Positions 35,101 through 47,110 are shown, numbered from the stretch's first letter. The stretch: 64,000 nt of DNA from Paroedura picta (GCF_049243985.1 NC_135380.1:22926501-22990500), one strand, 5' to 3'. Notes: generated from the sequence alone by a model not told the origin. Numbers and translations are program-made.

Positions 35101-38100
35101 CCCTCCCAAAGTCCTCTAGTAGCTGACTGCATCCGATACATTCCCCGCATGTCAGGAAACAGACACAGCTAAAGAATGCCATCTTACAAAGGATGAATAC
35201 TTACCCTGTGTTCGGTACAAACATACTTTCAAGGTTCAGCTTCAGTCCCTCAGCCAACTGAAAGAGAGAGATTATACTGGGTCTCTCTCTTTAATACACA
35301 GAGGAATAGGTTCTATTTTCTCCTACTTCAAGCACTACTCTGCTTTTTTCACTCTCTATATATAAGAGGTCACAATTTTATGCGTTCAGAAGAATATATG
35401 ATGGAAATTCTAGCAATTCAAAGGGTTGGAACCCACAGATCCATTTAATTAACAGAAGCACCTTTCTTCAGCACAAGGGGCTCTTCCACTGAAGCCAAGG
35501 GCCCTTCTGAGGGCAGAAAGCACCACAATTGGCATAGCTGACCTGTGGGATCTAAAGTCTTCAAGTTTCTATCATTTAAACACAAGGCTCAGTCCCATTA
35601 TCTCCCTATTCAATTAAACAAATGATGGAAAGTATTTTATTTTGAATTGCACTCTGCTGCTGTACATCCCTTTTACTACTGTGATGTCCCATCATTTTCC
35701 TTTTCCTTCATTTTTATTACACTAGACTACTTATTCTGGTTGCTTATTACTAGCAGTCTCATTATGGTGCCTCCCCCATGCTTTCTGGTACTTGATAGAG
35801 CCCAATTAATACTGGTACCTTCTGTCAGGAGCTTGGGTGTGATTTTGGATGCCTCCTTATCATTGGAGGTCCAAATCATGAAACCCGCCTGGGATTTTTC
35901 CACCTGTGCCAGGCACAGCAACTTGCACCCTATGTCTCAGTGTCGGACCTAGCCAGGGTGATCCACCTACCCTGAGTCGTACTTGAAGGGTGGGTTAGAA
36001 AAGCAAAGATCTTATTTATTTCCCTCAATCTTAAGATTTTTATCAGTCTTATTAAGAAATCACACAGGGGTGCTTTGATTTCCTCCGCAGCTCCCAGAGA
36101 CCATCTCTTCTTACCTTGTCTTCCATGACCACTTCTGTCCCCAGGGTGTTGTCTGTGTTCCATTTCTGGGTGAACGTAAGTCCATAATCCTTGAATTTAT
36201 ATTTGGTCTCTAGGCTGCCCGAGGCCTTGCCTGTGTCTGTGTTGGAAGAGCCAGTAGTGGTAAATTCCTGTAAATACACATTAAAATGCATATATCTGAT
36301 TTTTTTAATGTGATTCTGACACATCATGCAAGCTTATGTCTGCCTAGACAACGTGAGTTACAGAAAACCAGGCGCATTAAATAATATTTATTTAAAGAAT
36401 CAATTTGGTTCTATTGCCCCTATCAGCAAAGAGGTCTGTTCCTGACAAGCACCCCCTTGCATAAAACGTAGCTGCCTCAACTCCTCTCACCAAATGAAAG
36501 GAGTAGCTGATATGTAACAGAATTCCCCAGGAACATCAGAGCACCCATAAGGCCCTACAGGGTCTGCAAAGAGACAAGCAAAACAAATAAACACTGCTGA
36601 CAAACAATAATTCTTACTGCAGAAGCTTGCCTACAATGTGTCTGTGCTAGTCACTTAGCAGGGAATTTTTAAAACATTGCCGGGGGGTAGTCTCAGATTG
36701 GGACAATGGCATAGGAGGAAGGAGGGGCTTCTGCCTTTCCTCCTTCCCCAAACCAAATGAGAACTCGAAAAATTAGTTCCCTGCAGCTTCCGTGTAACTA
36801 TCAGAAAAGGGAGTCTGTTCTAGTGAACCCAGTTCTGACCAGTTTAAAAACATCATCTCTAGTTTATTCTTTGGGGGCAGGAGGGAGATGACACCAGCTT
36901 TCTGCAGCTGGCACAAGCAATCTTCCTCTTTCAAAGGCATCCAGGCAAATAGCTATTTATAAGCCTGATCACTGTCAGTAACTCTCTTAACCTATAGCTA
37001 TAGCATGAGGTCCAGGCCTGTCTCTAGTCATTCTTGTACAGTACTTAGTTTGTAGTTGTCAGCCGTAATGTTTCCCAACAGGTCCTACTTAAAATAAACA
37101 GCTTACAGTTAAAAAACAAGAAACTAACCCGCGGGCATGTCCATGACATACTGTTTTTGTAATATTTGAAATATAAGAATTTCAAATCCATGACATTTTG
37201 AGATAACATCTAACTCATATTTAGGTGGCAGAAAAGTCACAAATGGAGGAGAAACTCATTTCTTAACTCTCTTCCTTTGCTACACATAGAAAAATAAGAA
37301 CCTTGTCATATGGTCAGAAGAAAGGCTTCTCTGGCAGCTGGAACAAGCCTTCCCCCTTCCAGGTGAGAAAAGAGTGCGTATAACATGTGCTACTATTCAT
37401 CTGACAACTGTCATGAGCAAAGCAATGATATGATCATCACTAATGCCCTCTGCCTCTCGAATGCTGCAACTAGCCCCCAATTAATTTTGGAAAATGTATA
37501 TCCCAGCTTTGCATAGGGGGCACAAGGCAACTAACAATATGCCTGTTTGCTTTCTTTCAATCATATCACAATACATCAAGGCCCAACAATATGAACCAGG
37601 CCCAGCCCAGCACAAAATCTTCCCAAAGCAGAATTAACAGCAGCCAAAATAAGCAAGATAAAGTCTTCTAGAAAAAGTCGTGCTTTGCAAGCCCTTTTGA
37701 AGGTGAATAGAGAAGTGACAGTGCGTGAAAGAGCCCTCCCCCCCTCCCCCGCCGGGGCAATAAGGAAACATTCTAGTTTACAGCGGAAGCCAGACAAATG
37801 AGGCTAAACACAACGGACACTCATTGGTGAACTTGGGGCAGATCTAAGTAAATGCTGCTTCTGACACTTCAGTGCAACAAACAGAAGCAACACACAAATG
37901 ATGCTCAGTAAAACACACGTCATAATTCTAAGCTTTGGCAACAACTAACAAACATCAAATGGAAGGGCAAAGGTAGCAGCTGAGGCTTCACCCTCGGCAA
38001 ACACAATAAGCAAATCTAGAAAAATGGCTCAGTGGTGCCTGAAGCAAGCTATAAATCAGTCCCAAGTTTTGCAGTGAAACTAAACTGGACCATTTGCAAA

Positions 38101-39687
38101 ATTGCATCTGATATGACAATTCAGCCTAACTTAAAAGGCAGAGAAGAATCCCTTAAATGCTACCCCTCACCTAAACTCATCTACAAGGCACTCTGGAACT
38201 TTGTGTATTGTATTTCATCCACACATTTTCAAGCTGCTCAGCTAAAACCTAAGTGAGTTAAACCCCAAAAGTTGGGTTCTGACTCAGGGAGTTCACTCTG
38301 TGTAGTAAAGACGCACATCTTGACAGTTATTTTGCAGTCTGTTCCAGTACCAGTGCTGCAGCCTAACTGAGTTATATGCAACTGCAGTGCTCCATGTCCC
38401 ATCACCAGTCCTGATGCTCAATCAGGCGTGGCAGTGGGCCATCATACAAGTATACTAAGACTAAGAAAAAACATACAAGAAACACAAAAGCAAACACTGT
38501 ATATTCTTACCAGCTGAATAAATATCAAGACCCAGTGTTGCATGGAAAAGGGAGAAAATATGTTAGTAAGTAACATCTTTAATCCATCAGTAAGGGATAT
38601 TCATTCAAATGTTGTCATTTCCATTCGCAAAGCTAGATCCTTCCCATTGTCAGTAGAACTCTGCATTCTTTTACATAGCTGTGTCCCTTCTACTATTTCA
38701 AACATGACAGCCAAGAGGCCTACCTACTGACACAATCAGTACTTCCTGTTTCAGTTAAAGGTAGTTTATAGGAAATTAAGTAAGGACTGAACCTTAACCC
38801 ACAGTTAGTGTTATACTGAAGCGTGGGGTGGGTGCTACTTGCCTTTTTATCACATTTCTGAAAGAGGGAGAAATTATGTAAGACAATGAGGTCCATGGGT
38901 CACTTCAGTGCTATCAAGTTAGGACTTATATGGCAGCAGCTCTCTCTTTTCAAAGCAACAAGTCAAAGCGTTTTGTTACTTACCACTCCACTGGAAGACT
39001 TGGTCTTCACATCTAATTTGACCATTCCAAACCCTGAAATTGCCAAGACATGTTTCTCATTGATCATGTGGAAATTATACCACTTCAAGCAACATAAGGC
39101 TTCCATTAGCTGAGGCAGCTTCACAGATGCAAGAGTCAGCGGACAGTCATTCTGCCTGGTTCCTACTCCATACTGTAGCTGTCAGTAGATTCAACTGAGA
39201 GCTCAAAGCGTCTAATTTTAACTAATTTTCCCATCTTCCCAACTGGCACACATCATAACCTTAGGGTGCCTGGCACAGTTGAAATTACCCTTTGAATAAC
39301 AGTCATTCATTTATACTTCATAAATATACCAAAAAATCCAATTGCTTGTTTCATTACCTGAGTGCTCTTAATTGTTCTTAAGTGTTTCGGTCCTGTATGT
39401 TAATTTTTACAATAATTTCAGTTATTGCCTCCAGTTTCAGCTTTTCCAGAAATATTGACTCTCTAGTCAACACCCGCACAAAACTCTCAAGGATAAATAT
39501 CACCATAAAGTTGCTAATACACTACTTCTGCAATCCTGATAACCTATAACATTTATGGTCAGCCAAAGTAATGCTGAGATAGCCTAGAGCAGAAGAGCAT
39601 GTGGTTATTACAGTACATACCATATCCTTTGTTGAATACATCCCTGGCAGCTTTCCCCAGGTCACAGTAAGGTGGTGGGATAGCCAT
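32015..39687 (-). CDS. VDAC3: Voltage-dependent anion channel 3 (8 coding exons, 283 aa)
   Basis: Beta-barrel porin of the mitochondrial outer membrane that passes metabolites and ions. Coding exons in transcript order: 39687-39621, 39033-38984, 36267-36115, 35257-35205, 34939-34712, 33571-33421, 32764-32707, 32106-32015. They give 852 nt, and 283 aa equals human VDAC3. Exon sizes of 153, 228, 151 and 58 nt fit the vertebrate VDAC pattern. It starts [20 protein letters not shown] and contains the GLK motif (residues 94-96, LAEGLKL). Q73, in place of the Glu73 of VDAC1/2, and [20 protein letters not shown] identify the VDAC3 paralogue. It ends [13 protein letters not shown]. Oddity: of the six cysteines of human VDAC3 only C8 remains, plus C127. 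The gene is TATA-less with a probable non-coding first exon near 46.3 kb. Confidence 0.97.
32707..32764 (-). CDS. VDAC3: VDAC3 coding exon 7 (58 nt)
   Basis: Encodes [19 protein letters not shown]. Acceptor TTTAAAG, donor GTATGT. Confidence 0.96.
33421..33571 (-). CDS. VDAC3: VDAC3 coding exon 6 (151 nt)
   Basis: Encodes [40 protein letters not shown] and [10 protein letters not shown]. The last segment is the least like human (human MLDCRTSLS) and lacks its cysteine. Acceptor AACAG, donor GTAAGA. Confidence 0.95.
34406..34688 (+). mobile_element. Sauria-type SINE abutting VDAC3 exon 5
   Basis: Full-length copy, GAGCCTCTTGTGGCGCAGGG to ACCTTTACCTTT. Flanked by a perfect 13-bp duplication TAGGAGCTCAAAG at 34390-34402 and 34689-34701. 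On the VDAC3 strand it starts four bases after the splice-donor hexamer. Confidence 0.85.
34712..34939 (-). CDS. VDAC3: VDAC3 coding exon 5 (228 nt)
   Basis: Encodes [20 protein letters not shown] to FQLHTN, residues 108-183. Includes [20 protein letters not shown], nearly identical to human VDAC3. Donor GTGAGT; a Sauria-type SINE target duplication begins four bases past that hexamer. Confidence 0.97.
35205..35257 (-). CDS. VDAC3: VDAC3 coding exon 4 (53 nt)
   Basis: Encodes [17 protein letters not shown], containing the conserved GLK triplet. Acceptor TTTCAG, donor GTAAGT-like (GTAAG). Confidence 0.95.
35785..35985 (+). mobile_element. L2-like LINE fragment in VDAC3 intron
   Basis: Encodes [18 protein letters not shown], a recognisable L2 ORF2 segment, then degenerates. 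Confidence 0.6.
36115..36267 (-). CDS. VDAC3: VDAC3 coding exon 3 (153 nt)
   Basis: Encodes residues 40-90: [20 protein letters not shown] and then [18 protein letters not shown]. It carries Q73, diagnostic of VDAC3. In-frame at both ends. Confidence 0.96.
38511..38513 (-). other. VDAC3: Candidate 3-nt micro-exon (CTG) in VDAC3 intron
   Basis: On the minus strand the context is TTTATTCAG-CTG-GTAAGAATA, with strong splice sites on both sides of three bases. It lies between the 50-nt and 153-nt exons, where an alternative ATG mini-exon adding one Met after residue 39 is known in mammalian VDAC3. If used here it would add a Leu after V39. The chance of such a pattern in this intron is low but not negligible. 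Confidence 0.3.
38984..39033 (-). CDS. VDAC3: VDAC3 coding exon 2 (50 nt)
   Basis: Encodes [17 protein letters not shown], first beta strand, residues 23-39. Acceptor TTTCAG, donor GTAAGT. Confidence 0.95.
39621..39687 (-). CDS. VDAC3: VDAC3 first coding exon
   Basis: Exon begins at 39692 after acceptor TTTTTCAG, five bases before the ATG. It encodes [20 protein letters not shown], the N-terminal helix, then GY. Donor GTATGT, ends in phase 1. Confidence 0.95.
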
Positions 39688-40261
39688 GGGGTCTGAAAAA
39701 GAGTACAGACTTAAAAGTAACCATCCATTCGAAAACATGAATGCAGACAGCTCACAAATAGAATAGCATGGCAATCAACTGATGTAATGCATAATGAAGA
39801 ATAAAAACCTGTATTTAGCGATCTTCCTGCCAGGAAGAACAGTATTAGGGGGAAAATTCACTGGGAAAAAGGCTACAGTTCATTAGTAGAATGAGCAACA
39901 TTTGTTCCGAGGGACAATCTGTTATACCAATAGATGACACACATTTAAAACTAGTATACAGTTCCAGGAATAACAGATTGCCTCCTTTGTGGCAATAACT
40001 ACCTCCCCCATTAACTGTAAACACTTTTGGTCCCAGTTGTCTTGGGTTGCAGTTTCCAGAGCTCTGGCAGCTGAATGTGCAAAGAAAACAAGAATGTATG
40101 AACAGCCTGTTGGACAAGATCAATGTTCCTTCTAATTTAGTACACTGGTCCATTAAGTAGCCAACAAGATGTCTACAGACTGGGTATAAAAAACATGGGT
40201 GCCACACCTTTCTTCCAGCTCTGTTATTCAGAAATGTACTGCTTCTGAACAGAGAAGCTCC

Positions 40262-40475
40262 ATCTGGGAGGAGCCATGGCTCAGGAGAACAGCATATGCT
40301 TGATGTGCAGAAGGCCCAAGGTTCAATCCCTGGCATATCTCCAGTTAAAAGGTTCAGGCAATAGGTGATATGAAAGACATCTGCCCATGGCCAGCCACTG
40401 CCAGTCTGAATAGACAATATTAATTGTGATGAGCCAATGGTCTAATTCAGTATAAGACAGCTTCTTCTGTTCATA
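40262..40475 (+). mobile_element. tRNA-derived SINE (squamate GCTCAG-head type), VDAC3 intron 1
   Basis: CCATGGCTCAGGAGAACAGC head, B box GGTTCAATCCCTGGCATATC, body CTGCCAGTCTGAATAGACAA and end CAGTATAAGACAGCTTCTTC. Confidence 0.7.
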
Positions 40476-40499
40476 GTTTGTGATCATGGCTACTTTATT

Positions 40500-42925
40500 A
40501 ATGGTATGCATTGCCTTATTATTCTGAAAAAACTGCTTTCTTGCAGTATTCTAACTTCAATACACTAGATTAAATTAATAAAAAGTAATACACTAAACTG
40601 ACCATTGGTTTGCCAGGGACAAAATTCTTATGTCTCTGGCACAACAGAGAAATATGGCTGTATAAGTAGCTTTATTGCTACTGATACGCTTCCCTTTTCT
40701 CATGGTCCCTCAGGAGGCTAAGCAGGGATTCTTCTGACTGTTGCTTGAAAAAAAAGTCTTAATACTGCTTCTAACATCACTTCTTAAAGGGCAACACTAG
40801 TCAAACACAGAACTGATTTGCACACTCTGCTGTGAAAGGTGCTAGCAAAGCAGTTGTGTGTGGCTGGGAATTTTATCCCCTTTGCACTGTACATATTATC
40901 ATAACCGCATCTGGTTTCTAACAATTTACCTTTACCATCTGAACTTCCATAAAAATACATATAGATACCTGAGGCTCTAGAAGAAGAAGGAGTAGAAGGA
41001 GAACAGCTGAACATGGCTGCAGACTTCTTATATGACAACTTAGCTCCTAAATCATTTACTTCTGAAATGTGAACCTACAGAAGGGCTCTCCTCTAGCTCT
41101 TATATAGACCTGTCAAATACAGGGGGGAAACGCATGCAACATTAGATGTGAAATACCATGTAAACTCCTGCTAGAGACTATACCAGAAAAAGTTAATTTT
41201 CTACTCAATATATATCATATCAATTTTAACTTTTAAATATGCTTTTCTTATTCTCAAAATTGTATTCTCAAGTCCAAGATTTGATTTCTTAAACTCATGA
41301 TTAGATTTTTTTCCAAAGGAGACTTAACTGGTGTGTCTGTTTTAGAAACCAAGCACATTTGCACATCTAGTTCTGTTTATTTATAAATTCCATTTAAATT
41401 ATTTCTAAATAGTCCCACATCCAGTTCAAACCTTAGGTTCAGAATTTAGCTCATGCTTGCTGGCAACAATCATATTCAAATTATTTTCTCTCTGTACTAC
41501 AAGTGTAACACCATCATTCTTGAAAGAGCTAAATGGGCATTTCTGAATTACTATTCTTTGTTTATGCTTTTTAAAAGTCTCTGAAGAGCACTAAGCCTAT
41601 TGCATTGAAATTTGCACATGAATTAATCACAGAGATGTATATTCTTCAAGGCAGAGAGTTGGAAGCATGTGTAAAACCAGGTAATACAGTGAGCTAAAAT
41701 CATTCTCTCACTGTCTGCACTCCCAAATGAGAGGCACAGTGAATGGGTCACTTAGATCATAATGTTTCTAACACAGAGACACAGGAGAAAATTTATTTAT
41801 GCTATATTTAATGTGCTACCATCCATTTTGCCATTTATACACATACTGGAATCTACTCTCAAACAGCAGTTTCCTGAACATGTATGCACTTAACGCAAGA
41901 AGTCACATGTACTACTTCCTATATCCACAGAAAGTGCTCTGTGCAAAACAGTCAACACACACTTCTCCATCCAGGCACAACAGAAATGATGGCACCTATT
42001 CAATGTTCCAGAACCGTCATCAGTCTATAGTATAAGGCACGAGGGAAAATCATAACCCATTGTTTAAGAAATTCATTTTTTCAACTGGGAACAGCAAGAT
42101 TCTGATGCCAGCTATGGAATGTACAGAAAAATACATATCTGCACTAAAATGCTAGGGATGAAGATGAAATAACTAACAATACGCAGACAGCTTTTGTAAC
42201 TGTTGACCACAATAACACATTCTGAATACAACTTACCTAAGCCACCCTGCAATTCAGCACTTTCCTAGAATCATCCTAAGCCTCATCACTCTTTATATGA
42301 TCTTTTAACAATGTAGTTGTTCAAGAATACTTCCTGTCACTAGCTAAAATGTTTTGCTTGTCAGAGGTGAGCATGTCATTTCCATGCCCTTCTGATTAGT
42401 GCGTTTCATTCATATACCACTTTATCGGACCTGCAACTATCCCTAAATTAACTATTTATCCTCCCTTGCATAACCCTACCAAGTTAAATCATATTACCTA
42501 ACTCACTCCTTCAATGAGGAAGTTTCTTTGTTGTTCTTTCTAATCTATCCTATGCAGAATCCCACCCTTTAGGTGCAGCTTTATTCCTTTCACTGACTAA
42601 CACAGCCTGATTGAATGGTACATTGTCAAAATAATCCTTTTCCTCTCCACCTTTTTCAACAAGTCAGCCTAGTGAAAGGTAGCTACTTAAGCCTATACAA
42701 AACATTACCTGGGATGCTAGTCAAGCCCATCCTCCCTCCACTTCCTCCTAAATTCAGCAAAATTCCTGTGCACTTGTTCCCCAGTACCATATCTGATTGT
42801 AAAAGGAACGCAAGTAGGGCGGGGGAATCCAAATACTATTCATGTTAGAGGTAATATCTGGTTTGGGTCTCACTTTGAGCATACCATAGACAAGAAATTA
42901 CAAGATCTTACAGACACTGTCTGCA
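40500..42925. other. VDAC3 intron 1 interior, nothing recognised
   Basis: AT-rich with scattered simple sequence. A cryptic CAG-ATG-GTAAAG pattern occurs on the minus strand at 40941-40930, an unproven micro-exon-like site upstream of the start exon. Confidence 0.3.
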
Positions 42926-43107
42926 AAAGAATATAATATTTTCTATACCACCCCTCCCCACATGGTCTCACAGGGTTCACACAATAAAACCCATTTAATA
43001 AAAACAGTTACAATAATAAAATTACAATACAATTTAAAACCCCATCCCTGTCATTCACCCCTTAGTGCCCTCTGCCAGCTATCCCAGACTAGAGATGACA
43101 CCAATAA

Positions 43108-43392
43108 ATAAAAAGTAAGGTAAAGGTATCCCCTGTGCAAGCACCGAGTCATGTCAGACCCTTGGGGTGACGCCCTCTAGCGTTTTCATGGCAGACTCAA
43201 TACGGGGTGGTTTGCCAGTGCCTTCCCCAGTCATTACCGTTTACCCCCCAGCAAGCTGGGTACTCATTTTACCGACCTCGGAAGGATGGAAGGCTGAGTC
43301 AACCTTGAGCCGGCTGCTGGGATTGAACTCCCAACCTCATGGGCAAAGCTTTCAGGCGGCTGTCTTACCACTCTGCGCCACAAGAGGCTCAT
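43108..43392 (-). mobile_element. Sauria-type SINE, full length
   Basis: Minus-strand copy almost identical to 2742-3025, flanked by ATAAATAAA repeats that look like the target duplication. Confidence 0.8.
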
Positions 43393-43799
43393 AAATAAAT
43401 TGCTTGTTTCTAAATAAAAAGTAGGGGGAGCCAATGAGAAAGCAATAGAAAGAGGCTCATAAAAAATGTATGGCTGCCCTGGTCTCAACCATAGGCCTAG
43501 TGAAACAGTGCCACTCACAAACCCTGTGGAACTTTGACAGCTCTGTCAGAGCCTGGATCTCAACTGGCAACTCATTCTACAGGTTGGTGGAGACCAGGCT
43601 CACATCCTTGGGGCTAGAGATTACCAGCAGATTGGTGTTTGCAGAGTGCAGTGCCCTCCTGAGGACATATTGGGAAAGACGGTCCTTCAGATACACAGGA
43701 CCCTGACCGCAAAATGTTACAGAACCTAGAATTTGGCCTGGAATTCCACTGGCAGACATTGGGGGTATAAACTTTTAAAAGGTCCCCACAGAGCACCTT

Positions 43800-43945
43800 T
43801 CATCAGATCCTTCCAACGCAAATTTGACAAAAGGAGCTTTGACTCTCAAAAGTCTATATTCCCAAAATCTTGTTGGTCTCTAGTGTACTACTGGACTTGA
43901 ATGTAGCTCTTTTACTACAGATCAACATGGCTACTCACCTGAAAC
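43800..43945 (-). mobile_element. Unclassified dispersed repeat, VDAC3 intron 1
   Basis: TTGTTGGTCTCTAGTGTACT and ACTACAGATCAACATGGCTA match the right half of the family. Confidence 0.5.
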
Positions 43946-44327
43946 TGAAACTATGACCATTTTGTCTAGTACATGCCTTCACATTCATTAGTCTCAATAT
44001 TATCAGAAAACCAGAATTTATCACAAAACTAGTGAAAGTTGAGAGTATCTGACTGAAATGGCACTCAATCTAAGGCCAATTACTTCAGTGCAATCTAGCA
44101 TGTTCTAAGTCTCACTTGAACACATCTCATCAACTAAGATTTTGAAAGGAGGAGAGTTACTCTGGGCTTTCTGAGGGGCTCAAATCCAGCATATTAAAAT
44201 CAAGAGTACCTTCCTTCTCCAGTAGCAGCCTCCTGAGAGATGTTTTGCACAGATCACAACCAAGGTCACAGGGGAAGACAGGAGGAAACAAACCTCTCCG
44301 TGTACTTAAGAAAGGTAACATACATGA

Positions 44328-44592
44328 TTCAGCATATAGGAGTGCGGACTTCTAATCTGGCATGCCAAGTTCGATTCTGCGCTCCCCCACATGCAACCAG
44401 CTGGGTGACCTTGGGCTTGCCACGGCACTGATAAAACTGTTCTGACCAAGCAATAATATCAGGGCTCTCTCAGCCTCACCCACCCCACAGGGTGTCTGTT
44501 GTGGGGAAAGGAATGGGAAGGCGACTGTAAGCCGCTTTGAGCCTCCTTTGGGTAGGGAAAAGCGGCATATAAGAACCAACTCTTCTTCTAAA
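44328..44592 (+). mobile_element. tRNA-derived SINE, well preserved
   Basis: AGGAGTGCGGACTTCTAATC head, TTCGATTCTGCGCTCCCCCA B-box region, and the end CGGCATATAAGAACCAACTC with TTCTTCT. The best copy of this family in the window. Confidence 0.8.
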
Positions 44593-45879
44593 TGTGTTCC
44601 TTAGAGGAATATTAGCCCATATTCTTGGATCCACCCTTAAGCTTACATCGCAAACCCAGCCACAGGTATAGACTCATTCCTTATCCCACCCTCCTGCAGC
44701 CAATATTGACACAGTTTTTAAAACATATTCTGGAGTTTGTACAACACCCCAGAAACTGGAAGGAGTCACAGCACTTTTCAGGGCATGGCAACTTTCTGTA
44801 CTGCTAGTTATGCATCTTACTACGAAATCAGAAATGTAAAAGCAAATATGGACCCTTTATACTACATTAAATCTTTTGGTCTTTAAGATGCTATAAAACC
44901 TAGTTGTTTATAAAAGGTAGTAGTATCACTTTAAAAAGAATTGTTAGACACTCGGTTGCCGTGATACCAGACTGGGGTTTGCACATCCTTTTCTTGTGTG
45001 AACTGTGAAAGGTCTGCTGACTTCACAACTCTTCCATGACTCCCCAGGCCTCTCATGGAGATTATCTGAGCAAACGTAAAAGCTGAATGTTTTTTGCATG
45101 CAATGAAGCCCCTTAGGATGACACAAGTAACCTTTTAACAGTGAAGACTGGCTACAGCTATTAAATGATAAAATTGCAGTGTGGATGCTCAATTCACTCC
45201 TCACTTAGCAAACCACAGCATTATCTTGAAGTGTTTTTTCAGGACAGATGCTTGAAGTAATTTAAACAAATCCATTCTACCAATATAAGGGAGTCAGATG
45301 GGAGGGATCCAAACTGATTTTTAGTCATGAAGGATCTTGGGCAACTTTGGGGTAGCCACTCTGGGCTAGTCACACAGCCTAACCTGCCTCTTGGGTTTGT
45401 CGAGAGAATAAGATGTGGAACAACCCCCCGTGCAAAATACTCCCAAGAATCACACACAGCATTCATAAATCTCCCTCCAATCATCCAGAATACCCCTACC
45501 CTTTAGAAACAACTAAGGATTAATGTGCAGACGCAAACCTCAATGCTTACTAAGCAAAGCACAGAAAGCAGCAACCTGCACATGTGAACAAGCATTGTCA
45601 GTTCAAGGTAGATATGGAGGATCTCTACAGCAATTCAAATTTCCCCCCCAAAGAATCCGACCTACTTATTCTTACATTGCAAAAACACATAGGTTCAGGT
45701 CACTCACACGTGTCTATGCCAGAACAGCCCATTAAAAATTTCACCTTACAGCCAACCCACAATGGAGGGCCTCTTGATCTGGTCACCAGTTTGTTTGAGG
45801 CTAGTCAAACGCCCAGCACTTACCCCCACCCTACACAACGCCCTCCTCCTAGAAACCTCTGTGACCTTGGCGATCCTCC

Positions 45880-46640
45880 CCGCCCGCGGCCGGCAGAGGG
45901 GCCAGACAAGGAGCCTGGGGGAGCCCACCCCACGAGCAGCCCTCAGGGGCACCAGAGATGAACCTAGTGCGGGTCTACTCGAGGCCGAGACCCCGCTCAG
46001 CCGCCCCCTCAGTGCAGCCCACTCTGCAAGGTCGTTGTGAAAGCAGGATCGCTCCCACGCCGCCGAAAGGCGGGACGGAGGCGCGAAAGGGAAAGCGAGC
46101 GCCCTTCCTCCGGCGCCGGGGAAAGGGCTTCCCGCCGAGGCTGCTCCCGGGGCCCTTCCCAGCCCCCATCCGGACCGGGCGTCCCTCCCTCTCAGGGAGG
46201 AGCCCCGCGAAGCGCCTCTCCGCCCCGCACCTCACGCCCGACTCCCGCACCTCAGGGCCGCCGGCGAGGCCTCTCCTGCCGCTCCTCGTCGAGCTGAAGG
46301 TCTCTCCTCCTCCGTTTCCACGCAGGCGTAACGCTCGAGGCCTCGCTCCGGCCCCGCCCCTTCTCTCCCAGAACGGACCGCAGGGCGCAGGCGCGTGTCA
46401 TTCGACAAACATCGCCCTCCCCCCCTGCTGCTGTCGCGCAGGCGCGTTGACGTTCTGCTCATCCCATGGCTGGCGTGCGTGCTGCTGCGTGCCGCACGCG
46501 GGAGCCGTTCTAGGCTGCTGGGGTCGGGCGGGTTCTCCGCACGCGTCTCCGCCTGCGAGGGGACGTGCACAGAATGCCATTTGCGCCGTCACAAAAAGCG
46601 TCTGACGTGGTCCCGACCCCCCCCCCCAATGGAAATCTGT
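45880..46640 (-). promoter_or_regulatory. VDAC3: CpG island, probable VDAC3 promoter
   Basis: Very GC- and CpG-rich block. Two NRF1-like motifs GCGCAGGCGCG lie at 46385-46395 and 46436-46446, upstream of the inferred first exon. TGACG half-CRE sites occur at 46448 and 46603. Long open frames here (for example 45958-46605 on +) reflect base composition. The island may also fire on the + strand, but no gene follows within the next 6 kb. Confidence 0.6.
46251..46330 (-). other. VDAC3: Probable non-coding first exon of VDAC3
   Basis: The ATG exon has its own acceptor five bases upstream of the ATG, so an upstream untranslated exon must exist. The only CpG island upstream is near 46 kb. A donor-like site GCCCTGAG-GTGCGG ends at 46251; another candidate ends at 46231. 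Boundaries are inferred. Confidence 0.3.
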
Positions 46641-46989
46641 GGCAGTGGCCCCGAGACGGGTTGTCATGTGCTGCTAAGAAGAGATCCTGCGAGCAAGCAG
46701 CGCATTCCCCGGCGTGTCAGGGTGCGGCTGGACGGCGCATGATACCCCACCCTCGCAGAGGTTGACACGCGTAGGCGTGATCGCTGCCTACATGGCAGAC
46801 CTGGGAGCTCTGCAAATGACAACACCTTGGAGCCGGTGATAGAACAAAGGACGGACGGGGGGGGGGGATTTGACAAATAATCCATAGGCTTCAAAATAAT
46901 AATTTTACAGGGCTCTAGGAGAGGCAGTTTGCACGTTTCCAAATCCTCCCTGACTGTCGGGAGGGCGGGGGAATCCCTGTCCCATCCTC

Positions 46990-47110
46990 AAGAAGTTAAT
47001 AGCACCTTTTAAGACCAACAAAGCTTTATTCAGGCATGTGCAGGCACAATTCCTCACACGATGGAACAGGGATCATAAGAGTACAGATATAAGGAGAGTA
47101 AACTAGCAGC
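46990..47110 (+). mobile_element. Unclassified dispersed repeat
   Basis: AATAGCACCTTTTAAGACCA then ACAAAGCTTTATTCAGGCAT. Confidence 0.55.

Noticed and set aside
39845-40417. A 190-codon minus-strand open frame in VDAC3 intron 1
   Set aside because: It partly overlaps a SINE, has no recognisable family, and lies inside a confirmed intron.
40930-40941. CAG-ATG-GTAAAG micro-exon pattern in VDAC3 intron 1
   Set aside because: It lies upstream of the start exon rather than in the intron where the mini-exon is known, and has no supporting context. Kept only as a curiosity.
45958-46605. A 215-codon open frame, the longest in the window
   Set aside because: It lies in the GC-rich VDAC3 promoter island, where stop codons are rare. 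It is arginine/proline-rich without domain resemblance, and several frames are open on both strands there.
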